Assembly: GCF_001648155.1 (NCBI RefSeq)
Contig: NZ_CP015199.1
Location: 310,001 to 374,000, forward strand
DNA: 64,000 nt
Direction of reading: 5' to 3'
From: Chryseobacterium glaciei
GTDB lineage: Bacteria; Bacteroidota; Bacteroidia; Flavobacteriales; Weeksellaceae
Made by a program: the position numbers and the translations under genes. Numbering within the stretch: the stretch's first letter is position 1; each line of letters starts with the position of its first letter. This document shows positions 35,614-42,761 of the stretch, one piece after another. The notes beneath the pieces are model-generated. The model had not been told where the DNA came from and searched no databases. It was given only the letters and a program-made list of their open reading frames with translations.

Positions 35614-35991
35614 ATGGGATTTTTAAAAGAATTTAAAGAATTTGCCTTCAAGGGTAATGTTATTGATCTGGCAGTCGGTGTAATAATCGGTGGTGCCTTC
35701 GGGAAAATTGTATCGTCATTAGTTGCAGACGTCATTACCCCTTTATTATTAACTCCTGCCCTTAAAGCTGCGGGCGCCGATGACATTACAAAATTATCAT
35801 GGAACGGGGTTACCTACGGAAACTTCTTATCATCAGTGATAAGCTTTTTATGTATTGCAATGGTACTTTTCTGGATCATTAAAGGCGCTAATAGAATATC
35901 TAAAAAAGAAGAACCAGCCCCTGCAGGACCAACTGATGACCAAAAATTATTAACGGAAATTAGAGATTTGCTTAAAAGTAAAAATATATAA
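35614..35991 (+). CDS. mscL: Large-conductance mechanosensitive channel MscL, copy 2 (tandem paralogue)
   Basis: 125 residues, complete, all MscL hallmarks as in copy 1. Differences from copy 1 are mostly conservative (V to I, E to A at the end of TM1, N to T in the loop, THK to SKK before the C-terminal bundle). The pore-lining Gly/Val ladder and the PAPAGPT linker are identical. The DNA has diverged at many third positions, so the duplication is old enough to be under selection on both copies. The two could form mixed pentamers. Followed by a terminator shared with serA. Confidence 0.97.
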   Translation: MGFLKEFKEFAFKGNVIDLAVGVIIGGAFGKIVSSLVADVITPLLLTPALKAAGADDITKLSWNGVTYGNFLSSVISFLCIAMVLFWIIKGANRISKKEEPAPAGPTDDQKLLTEIRDLLKSKNI

Positions 35992-35995
35992 AAAC

Positions 35996-36024
35996 AAAAA
36001 CACCTCAAGTTGAGGTGTTTTTTT
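35996..36024 (+). terminator. Bidirectional terminator between mscL copy 2 and serA
   Basis: 11-bp stem AAAAACACCTC/GAGGTGTTTTT, loop AAGTT, seven T. Confidence 0.85.
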
Positions 36025-36043
36025 ATTCTTTATTATAATCAGA

Positions 36044-37003
36044 TTACTGAATCTGTAAAATACTTGAAATTTGTTCTGCCAAAGACAAACCAATTCTGTC
36101 CTGAGCTTCCAAAGTAGATGCCCCTGTGTGAGGTGTCAAAGAGATTTTAGAATGATTAAGAATCTCTTTAGAAGGCGTTGGTTCGTTGATGAAAACATCA
36201 AGACCTGCAAACCTTACTTTTCCTGAATCTAAAGCTTCAATTAAAGCAGACTCGTCGATCACACCACCTCTTGAGCAGTTTACGATAGCAACTCCATCCT
36301 TCATGATTTCAAATTCATTTTTCCCTATCATGTAACCGTCTTTCTGAGCCGGAACGTGAAGCGTGATGAAGTCTGAATGCTTCAAAACTTCCTGTAAAGG
36401 TTCTGTTTCAATATCAACATTGATGAACTGGTTGTTGTAGAATTTCACTTTGATGCTTGCTTTTCCAACATTACTGTCAGCAGCCACAACTCTCATACCA
36501 AGGCCTAAAGCGATCCTTGCAACCTCTTGTCCGATTCTTCCCATCCCAACAATTCCGATGGTTTTTCCTCTTAATTCGATACCTGCAGCGTACGCTTTTT
36601 TAAGACCTCCAAATTCTGTATCTCCTACTAAAGGCATTTTTCTGTTAGAATCCTGTAAAAATCTTGCTCCTGAAAATAAGTGAGCAAAAACCAATTCAGC
36701 AACCGATTCTGAAGAAGCAGAAGGTGTATTGATCACATGAATTCCTTTTTCTCTTGCATAATCTACATCAATATTATCCATTCCTACTCCACCTCTACCG
36801 ATGATTCCAAGGGACGGACAATTATCAATAATATCTTTTCTTACCTGCGTTGCACTACGCACTAATAAAGTACGGATTTTGTGCTCGTTGATATAATCTA
36901 CCAAAAACTCCTGCGGAACTTTTGCAGTGATCACTTCAAAACCTTTCTCAGTCAATGCATCAATCCCAGACTGATCCAACCCATCGTTTGCTAAAACTTT
37001 CAT
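36044..37003 (-). CDS. serA: D-3-phosphoglycerate dehydrogenase-type 2-hydroxyacid dehydrogenase
   Basis: 319 residues without a C-terminal ACT domain, the short form. NAD-binding motif GIVGMGRIGQEVAR (GxGxxG) at about 149-162; catalytic Arg in NCSRGGVIDESAL, Glu in the NEPTPS segment, His in LTPHTGAST. The substrate-binding part starts KVLANDGLDQSG. It most likely makes 3-phosphohydroxypyruvate for serine synthesis; another 2-hydroxyacid cannot be excluded. serC is not adjacent. Downstream of the HAD gene by 103 bp on the same strand. Confidence 0.88.
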   Translation of the reverse strand: MKVLANDGLDQSGIDALTEKGFEVITAKVPQEFLVDYINEHKIRTLLVRSATQVRKDIIDNCPSLGIIGRGGVGMDNIDVDYAREKGIHVINTPSASSESVAELVFAHLFSGARFLQDSNRKMPLVGDTEFGGLKKAYAAGIELRGKTIGIVGMGRIGQEVARIALGLGMRVVAADSNVGKASIKVKFYNNQFINVDIETEPLQEVLKHSDFITLHVPAQKDGYMIGKNEFEIMKDGVAIVNCSRGGVIDESALIEALDSGKVRFAGLDVFINEPTPSKEILNHSKISLTPHTGASTLEAQDRIGLSLAEQISSILQIQ

Positions 37004-37106
37004 AAATATTCTTTATCTATTTAAAAACTAAAAGATTTAAAAATTAAAAGATCATGCAGTATTACCCACTTTAATCGTTTAATCTTTAAATCCTCGAATT
37101 ATAATT

Positions 37107-37511
37107 TTAATCTTTAAAAACTTCAATCGTAACTTGCTTTTCTACAAGATCCGTGAATTTTCCTTTATATCTTGTCGCTCTTACCAAATGATTGTCTATC
37201 CAGTGATAGTTCCCACCTCTTGGTTTTCCGCATAAAACACTGTGATATTTAAATCCGTGCTTATCCAACCAATCAATGGTAATTTGCTTTAGATTTTCTG
37301 TTCTTGAAGTAAAAAAACAGATCTGGTGACCTTCGTCGTACCATTTATTCACTGTTTCTAAAGCGTCTGGATAAGGCTCACAAGTAACCATTCTCTCCGG
37401 CTCTTCATTTGGTACATCGTCCGTAATCGTTCCGTCGATGTCTATTAAATAGTTTTTTACCCCGTCCTTAAGAATCGGACTTAAATGCTCTTTGTATTCT
37501 AATTCCATCAT
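37107..37511 (-). CDS. Small HAD-superfamily hydrolase-like protein
   Basis: 134 residues. HAD motif I is LIDIDGTITDD (nucleophile Asp plus acid/base Asp) at about 22-32, motif II Thr/Ser lies in CFFTSRTEN, and the conserved Lys/Arg and acidic motifs follow in KPRGGNYHWIDNHLV. Short, without a cap domain. Phosphatase substrate unknown; in flavobacterial genomes such proteins are often labelled phosphoheptose isomerase, which the sequence does not support. Has a -7 box at 37,526-37,533. Confidence 0.82.
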   Translation of the reverse strand: MMELEYKEHLSPILKDGVKNYLIDIDGTITDDVPNEEPERMVTCEPYPDALETVNKWYDEGHQICFFTSRTENLKQITIDWLDKHGFKYHSVLCGKPRGGNYHWIDNHLVRATRYKGKFTDLVEKQVTIEVFKD

Positions 37512-37525
37512 GAAAATTTGAATTG

Positions 37526-37557
37526 CAAAGTTACGATTTTTACATCTAACCGATGTA
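37526..37557 (-). promoter_or_regulatory. -7 box TAACTTTG and a small dyad upstream of the HAD gene
   Basis: TAACTTTG is the complement of 37,526-37,533, 14 bases before the ATG. Just upstream is TACATC-TAACC-GATGTA (37,541-37,557), a 6-bp inverted repeat that could be an operator. Confidence 0.5.
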
Positions 37558-37569
37558 CTAAACTTAGTT

Positions 37570-37577
37570 TAAATTAA
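37570..37577. repeat. Left target-site duplication TAAATTAA
   Basis: Eight bases directly outside the left inverted repeat, identical to 40,661-40,668 outside the right end. Eight-base duplications are the rule for IS1595-family insertion. Confidence 0.93.
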
Positions 37578-37600
37578 GGCACCTACATACAATGTTACAC
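37578..37600 (+). repeat. Left terminal inverted repeat of the transposon
   Basis: 23 bases, begins GGCACCTACATACAATG, exactly complementary to 40,638-40,660. Confidence 0.96.
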
Positions 37601-37612
37601 CACTAAAAATTC

Positions 37613-37644
37613 TACAAAGATTCTTCTGAGTCTTTGTATTTTTT
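37613..37644. terminator. Hairpin inside the left end of the transposon
   Basis: 8-bp stem TACAAAGA/TCTTTGTA with 10-base loop, then six T on the plus strand; it lies between the left end and the transposase stop. Probably ends the transposase transcript or blocks transcription entering from outside. Confidence 0.5.
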
Positions 37645-37662
37645 ATTTATATGTAAAGTTAT

Positions 37663-38592
37663 TTATTTTGCTTTTAGCTTCTCATAGGTTAAATTACAAC
37701 CTTTGATATTTGAAATCATATGCATGAATTTTTCACTAGGACTCATTTCTCTAGTGTTATGTTTAAAGACAAATTCGTTGATATATAATTGTAAATGCTT
37801 CTTTGAAGTAACTCTATAAACACCAATAATTGCTCCTTTTACACGAGTCCAGAAATTCTCAATACAGTTTGTGCTTGCATTACCATTCACATATTCTTTC
37901 TTTCCATGATTAACTATTAAGTGATTGTAATATTTATGTAAATTTTTATATGCTGTCCATTCATCAGTAAAAACATTATCATATAAATTAACTGTTCTAA
38001 AAATAAAGGGTTCTAAATCATATCTACTAACTGTTGGAACAACTCTAGCAACTACTTTTCCACCACGCTGAATTAATCCCAATACAGGAACTTTATCTTT
38101 AAAACTACGTCCTTGTGAATGTTTTACTTTTTTGTCTGCATGACGATTTTTATTTTTCCCACCTACATACGTTTCATCAATTTCAACTTCACCTGATAAT
38201 AAGTGATTATTTTCAAATGCAGAACATGCTCTTAATCTTTTAAGAATAAACCAAGTTGTCTTCTGCGTTAAATTGAGGTCTCTTTCTAATTGTTTAGATG
38301 ATAAACCTCCTTTATGACTTGTGAATAACCATATTGCAATAAACCAATCTTGAAGTTTAAGATTTGAGTTCTTAAATAAACCAATATTTCTTATGGTAAA
38401 ATATTTTCCTGTGTTCTTACACTTGTATTTATTGTTCTTACATTTATAGACTTTTGATGTCTTATCAAACGGTGAAACTGGATTTCCATTCCAAAAAATC
38501 TCTTCTAAGAAATTTATGCACTTCTGTTCATCTGAAAATGTTAAAATTAATTCTTTTAATGATCTAATTTTCAACCCATTAAAAATATTCAT
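37663..38592 (-). CDS. IS1595 family (ISXO2-like) transposase
   Basis: 309 residues, full length. N-terminal zinc-ribbon region with two Cys clusters (about 49-57, YKCKNNKYKCKNTGKYF), a helix-turn-helix (SSKQLERDLNLTQKTTWFILKRLR at about 100-123), then the DDE/DDN catalytic domain: VEIDETYVGG (first Asp), FTDEWTAY (second Asp), STNCIENFWTRVKG (third residue, Asn/Glu-Asn as is usual in ISXO2-like enzymes), and KHNTREMSPSEKF at the end. No frameshift or stop, so it is likely active. Confidence 0.95.
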   Translation of the reverse strand: MNIFNGLKIRSLKELILTFSDEQKCINFLEEIFWNGNPVSPFDKTSKVYKCKNNKYKCKNTGKYFTIRNIGLFKNSNLKLQDWFIAIWLFTSHKGGLSSKQLERDLNLTQKTTWFILKRLRACSAFENNHLLSGEVEIDETYVGGKNKNRHADKKVKHSQGRSFKDKVPVLGLIQRGGKVVARVVPTVSRYDLEPFIFRTVNLYDNVFTDEWTAYKNLHKYYNHLIVNHGKKEYVNGNASTNCIENFWTRVKGAIIGVYRVTSKKHLQLYINEFVFKHNTREMSPSEKFMHMISNIKGCNLTYEKLKAK

Positions 38593-38679
38593 ATCTTCTA
38601 TTGTTAGAAGTATACTATCCGTAAATGTGTGTTTATTATAAGATGAAAGCGCTAATGTTGCGCTAAAAAAACATCAGTC

Positions 38680-38934
38680 ATGAAAAAACTCTTTATATTT
38701 GTTCAAAATTATGGATATAGCATATCCTAATAAGACATTTTCGAACACATAGAACGCTTGTCTAACGACATTCCTCAAGAAAATCTGGTACATTTAATTG
38801 GAGGGAATATGTTAGCAACTTTCATGTCATATCTATATGGCATGGGGCTGCTGCATCTTCGACTCCAACGGTTTACCAGAACCTTCTTGATAGAATTTGC
38901 TAGTAGTCCTCATGCTTTCTTTATTTACAAATAA
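38680..38934 (+). pseudogene. Decayed reading frame in the transposon
   Basis: From the ATG at 38,680 the frame reads MKKLFIFVQNYGYSIS, meets TAATAA at 38,728-38,733, then stays open as DIFEHIERLSNDIPQENL and HLIGGNMLATFMSYLYG up to TAA at 38,932. Around 38,840 the neighbouring frame gives HGAAASSTPTVYQNLLDRI, so a frameshift is also likely. The IPQENLVHLIGGN patch weakly recalls the C-terminus of amidohydrolases, but no family is claimed. Best read as the remains of an older passenger gene. Confidence 0.35.
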
Positions 38935-38971
38935 CTCTTTTTCGGGACTGAGAAGAAATTAAATCACATTT

Positions 38972-39076
38972 ATGATTAACTCAATTATGGATTTCCGTAA
39001 GGAAATGAACTCTTTACAAAATAGCTTTGTGAAGTCTAACACTATGAATGAAACTCTATTAAAAATCAAATTTTAA
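38972..39076 (+). CDS. 34-codon ORF directly upstream of the T9SS cargo gene
   Basis: Reads MINSIMDFRKEMNSLQNSF, ends MNETLLKIKF, stop three bases before the next ATG. It could be a leader peptide, a coupled small gene or the tail of a decayed gene. Amphipathic helix likely. Codon use does not decide. Confidence 0.35.
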   Translation: MINSIMDFRKEMNSLQNSFVKSNTMNETLLKIKF

Positions 39077-39079
39077 ACC

Positions 39080-39841
39080 ATGAAAAAAACATTATTATCA
39101 GGAGCTATCATAGCTTCAAATTTTGTATTCAGTCAAATAACACTTGAAAAAACATACACTTCAGAGAGCCTTCAAGTTTATACAAATACAACTGAAACAA
39201 ATTATTATTCTGTTGGTCAGAATCTTACAACAATTAAGATCTATAATGCTAATCACACATTGAAAAAACAATTTTCACCAACTATTCCAACAGGATATTC
39301 AATGAATATAAGTTCTTATAACAATTTCATTCTATCTAAAAACATTTTTAATACGGATAATCTCTTAGAAATTGTTGTCGTTTTTAACAAGTATGATAAT
39401 GGGTCTATAAACAAAATTGTAATCTTTAATGAAGACGGACAAATTGTGAAAGACTTTGGAGAGAATTATAGATTTGATGATGAATTTGATTTCCATGTTT
39501 ATCACGATAATACAACTAATTCCAATAAATTAAGACTCTATAAAACCACAACAAACTCCACTGAAATATATAACCTACCAACAACCTCACTTGCAGCAAA
39601 AGAAGTTCAATCTCAAGGTAAATTATCCGCATTTCCAATTCCTACAAACAAAATATTGAACATTATAAATCCAGATAATGGAGCTAATAAAGTTCAAATT
39701 TATGATGCATCTGGAAAGTTGGTTATGAATAAAACTTTCAGTTCCAATGAAAATAAAATTTCTATTGATGTTGAAGCTCTAACGAAAGGCATTTATATCT
39801 ATAAAATTGGAGAATTGAGTTCCAAGTTTATTAAGAATTAA
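39080..39841 (+). CDS. Secreted protein with T9SS type A C-terminal sorting domain (transposon passenger)
   Basis: 253 residues: signal peptide MKKTLLSGAIIASNFVFSQ, a middle of about 165 residues rich in Asn, Thr and beta strands (tandem YNANHTLKKQF and VIFNEDGQIVKDF motifs suggest small beta-propeller or YCF48-like blades), and a type A sorting domain at about 185-253 (FPIPTNKILNI, VQIYDASGKLV, LTKGIYIYKI). The sorting domain sends the protein through the type IX secretion system to the surface. Its core is too short and too divergent to assign a function. Carried inside an insertion element, which is uncommon for T9SS cargo. Confidence 0.8.
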   Translation: MKKTLLSGAIIASNFVFSQITLEKTYTSESLQVYTNTTETNYYSVGQNLTTIKIYNANHTLKKQFSPTIPTGYSMNISSYNNFILSKNIFNTDNLLEIVVVFNKYDNGSINKIVIFNEDGQIVKDFGENYRFDDEFDFHVYHDNTTNSNKLRLYKTTTNSTEIYNLPTTSLAAKEVQSQGKLSAFPIPTNKILNIINPDNGANKVQIYDASGKLVMNKTFSSNENKISIDVEALTKGIYIYKIGELSSKFIKN

Positions 39842-39864
39842 TATTTTCATTATAGTGTGATATG

Positions 39865-39893
39865 AAATACCGCTGATAAAAAAGTGGTATTTT
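39865..39893 (+). terminator. Weak terminator after the T9SS cargo gene
   Basis: 9-bp stem AAATACCGC/GTGGTATTT with one G-U pair, 10-base loop, short T run. Confidence 0.5.
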
Positions 39894-39965
39894 ATTATGG
39901 TTTTCCGTAATGGTGATGGCGTTTTTCTTTGTAAATTTATAGCTTAAATTATAAAATATTAAACT

Positions 39966-40355
39966 ATGAGAAAATATCATTTATCTTATGATATAATAGA
40001 TACTAAAGATAGCACACAATATAAAGAAGACAAAGAATATTTATTATATTTACTTTATTCATTAGGTTATAATTCAATTTATTCATACGCTGATTCTACA
40101 ATTATTGTAGAATATGATGAAGATAAAATTACACAGACTAAATTATTTGACTTTTTAGAAAATAACGTTCAGCATAATGTCCGATACTATATATCTTTAA
40201 TCTCACAAATACAAGATAAACCTATTGATTCATTCTATAATGAAAAATATTTTAACTTTTTACAAAGAGAAAGAAATACAGAATTTCAAAAAGAACTTAT
40301 AAATATTGATTGGGATTATTTAAAAAAGCTTTATGGTGATAGTTTAGAATACTAA
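39966..40355 (+). CDS. Small Cas2/VapD-like protein (transposon passenger), function unknown
   Basis: 129 residues, no signal peptide. The predicted order of strands and helices is that of a ferredoxin-like fold: strand YHLSYDI with Asp at its end, helix KEDKEYLLYLLYSLGY, strands SIYSYADSTIIVEYD, helix KLFDFLENNV, strand VRYYISLISQ. The YDI start and hairpin length are typical of Cas2 and VapD-type ribonucleases. The C-terminal third is an acidic, aromatic tail. The relation is by fold pattern only, with no cas1 or CRISPR repeat anywhere near. Codon composition is as AT-rich as the rest of the transposon. Confidence 0.7.
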   Translation: MRKYHLSYDIIDTKDSTQYKEDKEYLLYLLYSLGYNSIYSYADSTIIVEYDEDKITQTKLFDFLENNVQHNVRYYISLISQIQDKPIDSFYNEKYFNFLQRERNTEFQKELINIDWDYLKKLYGDSLEY

Positions 40356-40372
40356 ATTACTATTATAAATGT

Positions 40373-40573
40373 TTAATAAATATCTGTAATAATGTTTTCA
40401 AAATCAAACATTCCTTTTAATTTAAAAGCACATAAATATCCATTAACTATAGGTTGATTTTTATTATCAGTTAATTTTATTGATTTTGGTAAACATTTAA
40501 ATGTTTTAAAATATTCTATTGAAATATAAATTTTCCAATAGAAATTAAATAATTTTTGTTTGATATTTTTCAT
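40373..40573 (-). CDS. 66-residue ORF at the right end of the transposon
   Basis: Basic, aromatic protein (KQKLFNFYWKIYISIEYFKTF then CLPKSIKLTDNKNQPIVNGYLCAFKLKGMFDFENIITDIY). Convergent with the Cas2-like gene, 17 bp apart. No family. Could be a partner of the Cas2-like protein, or a chance frame in AT-rich DNA; the KLTDNKNQPIVNG-type strand-turn pattern makes a real small protein plausible. Confidence 0.42.
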   Translation of the reverse strand: MKNIKQKLFNFYWKIYISIEYFKTFKCLPKSIKLTDNKNQPIVNGYLCAFKLKGMFDFENIITDIY

Positions 40574-40637
40574 AGCATATAATATTTATAAGTTATTCTT
40601 ATATATTATTTGCTATGATTTTTAAGTTTTTAACTTA

Positions 40638-40660
40638 GTGTAACATTGTATGTAGGTGCC
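40638..40660 (-). repeat. Right terminal inverted repeat of the transposon
   Basis: Exact reverse complement of 37,578-37,600. Confidence 0.96.
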
Positions 40661-40668
40661 TAAATTAA
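40661..40668. repeat. Right target-site duplication TAAATTAA
   Basis: Identical to 37,570-37,577. Confidence 0.93.
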
Positions 40669-41090
40669 TATTACACTCTTTAAATTATTATTTCCCGAAT
40701 AAAATAAAGACTTACCCTATCGTTTTTACAATTGTGATTAAAAATATTTTGTTTTTGAAAGCAATCCTCATTTACTGATAATTAAATAATATTTTTTGTT
40801 TTACTTATTTAAATGTAATGCCTTTGTTTATCTTTATTAAAGTTGTTTTACTTCAAAAAAACTTTGTTTAGCCTTGCGATTATTAAACACAAAGAAATAC
40901 AAAGAATTGATTTTAATTTATTAAAACTAAGATAAACAAAAGCGTTTCACTTATTTCCGAAATACAAAGATTCAAAATACATCATAACATTTATAAGTGA
41001 AATTTACGTCTTGACTTTCTAGTTTAAAATCAATACTAATTATATGAATTGACTTTTTTGTTTTATATTTATATCAACTAATTACAAACT
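40669..41090. other. Gene-free AT-rich region right of the transposon
   Basis: About 420 bp between the transposon end and the Pr6Pr gene. It contains ACAAAGAAATACAAAG-like A-rich words and an AACTTTGTTTAGCCTTGCG stretch typical of decayed flavobacterial repeats. No open frame, RNA or terminator was recognised. The pre-insertion gap between the HAD gene and the Pr6Pr gene would have been about 490 bp. Confidence 0.5.
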
Positions 41091-41693
41091 ATGAAAAAAA
41101 ATATTGCCCTAATTTTCGCCTTTATTGGTTGGTTTGCCTTAATTGCCCAATATTATTTGCACATAGAAAACAGGATAAGCTCTTTACTGGAAGCTAACTT
41201 TAGGTTTTTCACTTATTTTACAATATTGGTTAATTTACTTGTTACATTATATTTAACAAGTGTAGCTTTAAAAAAACAGGGAGCTGAGGACAAAAATATA
41301 GGCTATTTAACGGCAATTACAGTGTATATTACAATTGTTGGAGTTACTTATCAAATCATTCTGAGAGGAACATGGCAACCGACCGGTTTGCAAAGAATTG
41401 TTGACGAATTACTTCACAGCGTAATGCCTGTTCTCACGATAATTTTCTGGTATTTATTTGAAAATAAAGCTAAAGTAAAATACAGTCAGATATTAAAATG
41501 GGCTATATTTCCGATTGTTTATCTTATTGTTATCTTAGTCAGAGGTAGTTTTTCAGGGTTTTATCCTTATCCTTTTGTGGATGTAACTGCTTTGGGTATG
41601 ACAAAAGTTTTAATTAATTCTTTATTTGTTACGATCTTCTTTTTCATTACATCCTTTTTATATATCAGAATTGGAAAAGCATTGAAAAAATAA
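41091..41693 (+). CDS. Pr6Pr family membrane protein
   Basis: 200 residues with six hydrophobic segments, matching the Pr6Pr (FAR-17a/AIG1-like) family. Family marks: EANFRFFTYFTILVNLLVTLYL near residue 34, LQRIVDELLHSVMPVLTIIFWYLFE at about 102-126 with the conserved His, and SFSGFYPYPFVDVTALG near 152-168. Eukaryotic relatives (AIG1/ADTRP) are Thr/His-dependent hydrolases of fatty-acid esters of hydroxy fatty acids; the retained His is consistent with this, the activity is not proven in bacteria. Confidence 0.88.
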   Translation: MKKNIALIFAFIGWFALIAQYYLHIENRISSLLEANFRFFTYFTILVNLLVTLYLTSVALKKQGAEDKNIGYLTAITVYITIVGVTYQIILRGTWQPTGLQRIVDELLHSVMPVLTIIFWYLFENKAKVKYSQILKWAIFPIVYLIVILVRGSFSGFYPYPFVDVTALGMTKVLINSLFVTIFFFITSFLYIRIGKALKK

Positions 41694-41755
41694 TTGTAGC
41701 CTCGCAGATTAATATGATGTTTCACCAAAAATTTCCAAAATACATTTATTAAACT

Positions 41756-41763
41756 TACATTTG
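41756..41763 (+). promoter_or_regulatory. -7 box TACATTTG directly before idi
   Basis: TAnnTTTG match with five bases between its end and the idi ATG at 41,769; predicts a leaderless transcript. Confidence 0.55.
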
Positions 41764-41768
41764 TAGGA

Positions 41769-42278
41769 ATGGAAGAATTCGTAGTTTTGGTAAATTCGGC
41801 GGATGAAGTTTTAGGCTTAATGGAAAAGCAGCAGGCTCACATTAACGGCTTATTACACCGCGCATTTTCCGTTTTTTTATTCAATAATAAAGGTGAGATG
41901 CTTTTACAGAAAAGAGCGTCAGAAAAATACCACTCTCCCAATCAATGGACCAATGCAGTCTGCTCGCATCCAAGAAACGGCGAAACTTATCTTGACGGAG
42001 CAAAACGCAGAGTTAAAGAGGAACTGGGAATAGACACAGAACTTTCAGAAAAATTCAATTTTATTTATAAAGCAGATGTTGGCAGTGGGCTTTGGGAACA
42101 CGAGCTTGACCACGTTTTTGTAGGAAACTACGAATCTGATTTTAATTTAAATAAAAACGAAGTTGAAGAAGTAAGATATATTTCCATGGAAGATCTCGAT
42201 AAGGAAATTACGGAAAATCCTGAAAATTTCACCGAATGGTTTAAGATCATTCTCGAAGAATATAAACACCATTTTTAA
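41769..42278 (+). CDS. idi: Isopentenyl-diphosphate delta-isomerase (type I)
   Basis: 169-residue Nudix enzyme interconverting isopentenyl and dimethylallyl diphosphate for quinone and carotenoid synthesis. Seen: SPNQWTNAVCSHPRNGET with the catalytic Cys at about residue 60, Nudix helix GAKRRVKEELGID, and WEHELDHVFVG with the catalytic Glu. Complete. First of a three-gene run: the next gene begins one base after its stop codon, and gcvT eight bases after that. Confidence 0.95.
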   Translation: MEEFVVLVNSADEVLGLMEKQQAHINGLLHRAFSVFLFNNKGEMLLQKRASEKYHSPNQWTNAVCSHPRNGETYLDGAKRRVKEELGIDTELSEKFNFIYKADVGSGLWEHELDHVFVGNYESDFNLNKNEVEEVRYISMEDLDKEITENPENFTEWFKIILEEYKHHF

Positions 42279-42279
42279 A

Positions 42280-42753
42280 ATGATTAAAAAATCAATATTA
42301 ATAATAACATTACTGTTGGGATTTTTTTCGTTTGCCCAAAAGCAGAAGGTTTACGAGAATTCAAATTACTCTATCAATCTTCCCGATGGCTGGAAAGCAA
42401 TGAATGAAGGCGATATCGTCAACATTTTTCCTACCAACGAAATTGGAGCGATCACAATTTCAGAATATCATGATCTGAATCTTCCAAAAGCAGAAACAAA
42501 AAAATTCATTCTTGCTCTTTACAAATCGAGTGATGATGAAAGCAAAATAAAAAGTAAGAACGGCAAGAAAGGATATACAGAATATTTTTACGAATATTTT
42601 GATGAAAAAGAAAAATTATTCTGGATCACCAAAGTTTTTCAAAAAGATAAAAATCTATACATTGTTTCCATCAACTGTGGTCAGAAATACTGGAACGGAA
42701 ATTACATGACCCTTTTTAATGAAACTTTTAACAGCTTTAAAATAAAGAAATAG
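42280..42753 (+). CDS. Secreted protein with PsbP/DcrB-like domain
   Basis: 157 residues, signal peptide [20 protein letters not shown]. The mature part starts [35 protein letters not shown], the pattern of the Mog1/PsbP-like (DUF1795/DcrB) alpha/beta domain, and ends [15 protein letters not shown]...NETFNSFKI, also typical. Periplasmic or lipoprotein-like stress proteins of this fold exist, but no function is known here. Translationally close to idi (1-base gap) and gcvT (8-base gap). Confidence 0.8.
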   Translation: MIKKSILIITLLLGFFSFAQKQKVYENSNYSINLPDGWKAMNEGDIVNIFPTNEIGAITISEYHDLNLPKAETKKFILALYKSSDDESKIKSKNGKKGYTEYFYEYFDEKEKLFWITKVFQKDKNLYIVSINCGQKYWNGNYMTLFNETFNSFKIKK

Positions 42754-42761
42754 AAATAAAT

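Larger units (their letters stand above)
37578..40660. mobile_element. Complete IS1595-family transposon with passenger genes (3,083 bp)
   Basis: Bounded by perfect 23-bp inverted repeats (outer bases GGCACCTACATACAATG...) and a perfect 8-bp target duplication. It carries the IS1595 transposase on the minus strand at the left, then about 2 kb of passengers: a decayed reading frame, a 34-codon ORF, a secreted T9SS protein, a Cas2/VapD-like 129-residue protein, and a 66-residue ORF on the minus strand. IS1595 elements of 0.9-1.2 kb without passengers are the norm, but the family is known to include longer cargo-carrying members. The intact ends suggest a recent insertion. Confidence 0.93.

Noticed and set aside
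39966..40355. CRISPR-Cas remnant suggested by the Cas2-like protein
   Set aside because: No cas1, no repeat-spacer array and no effector gene anywhere in the window; the similarity is only a small fold.
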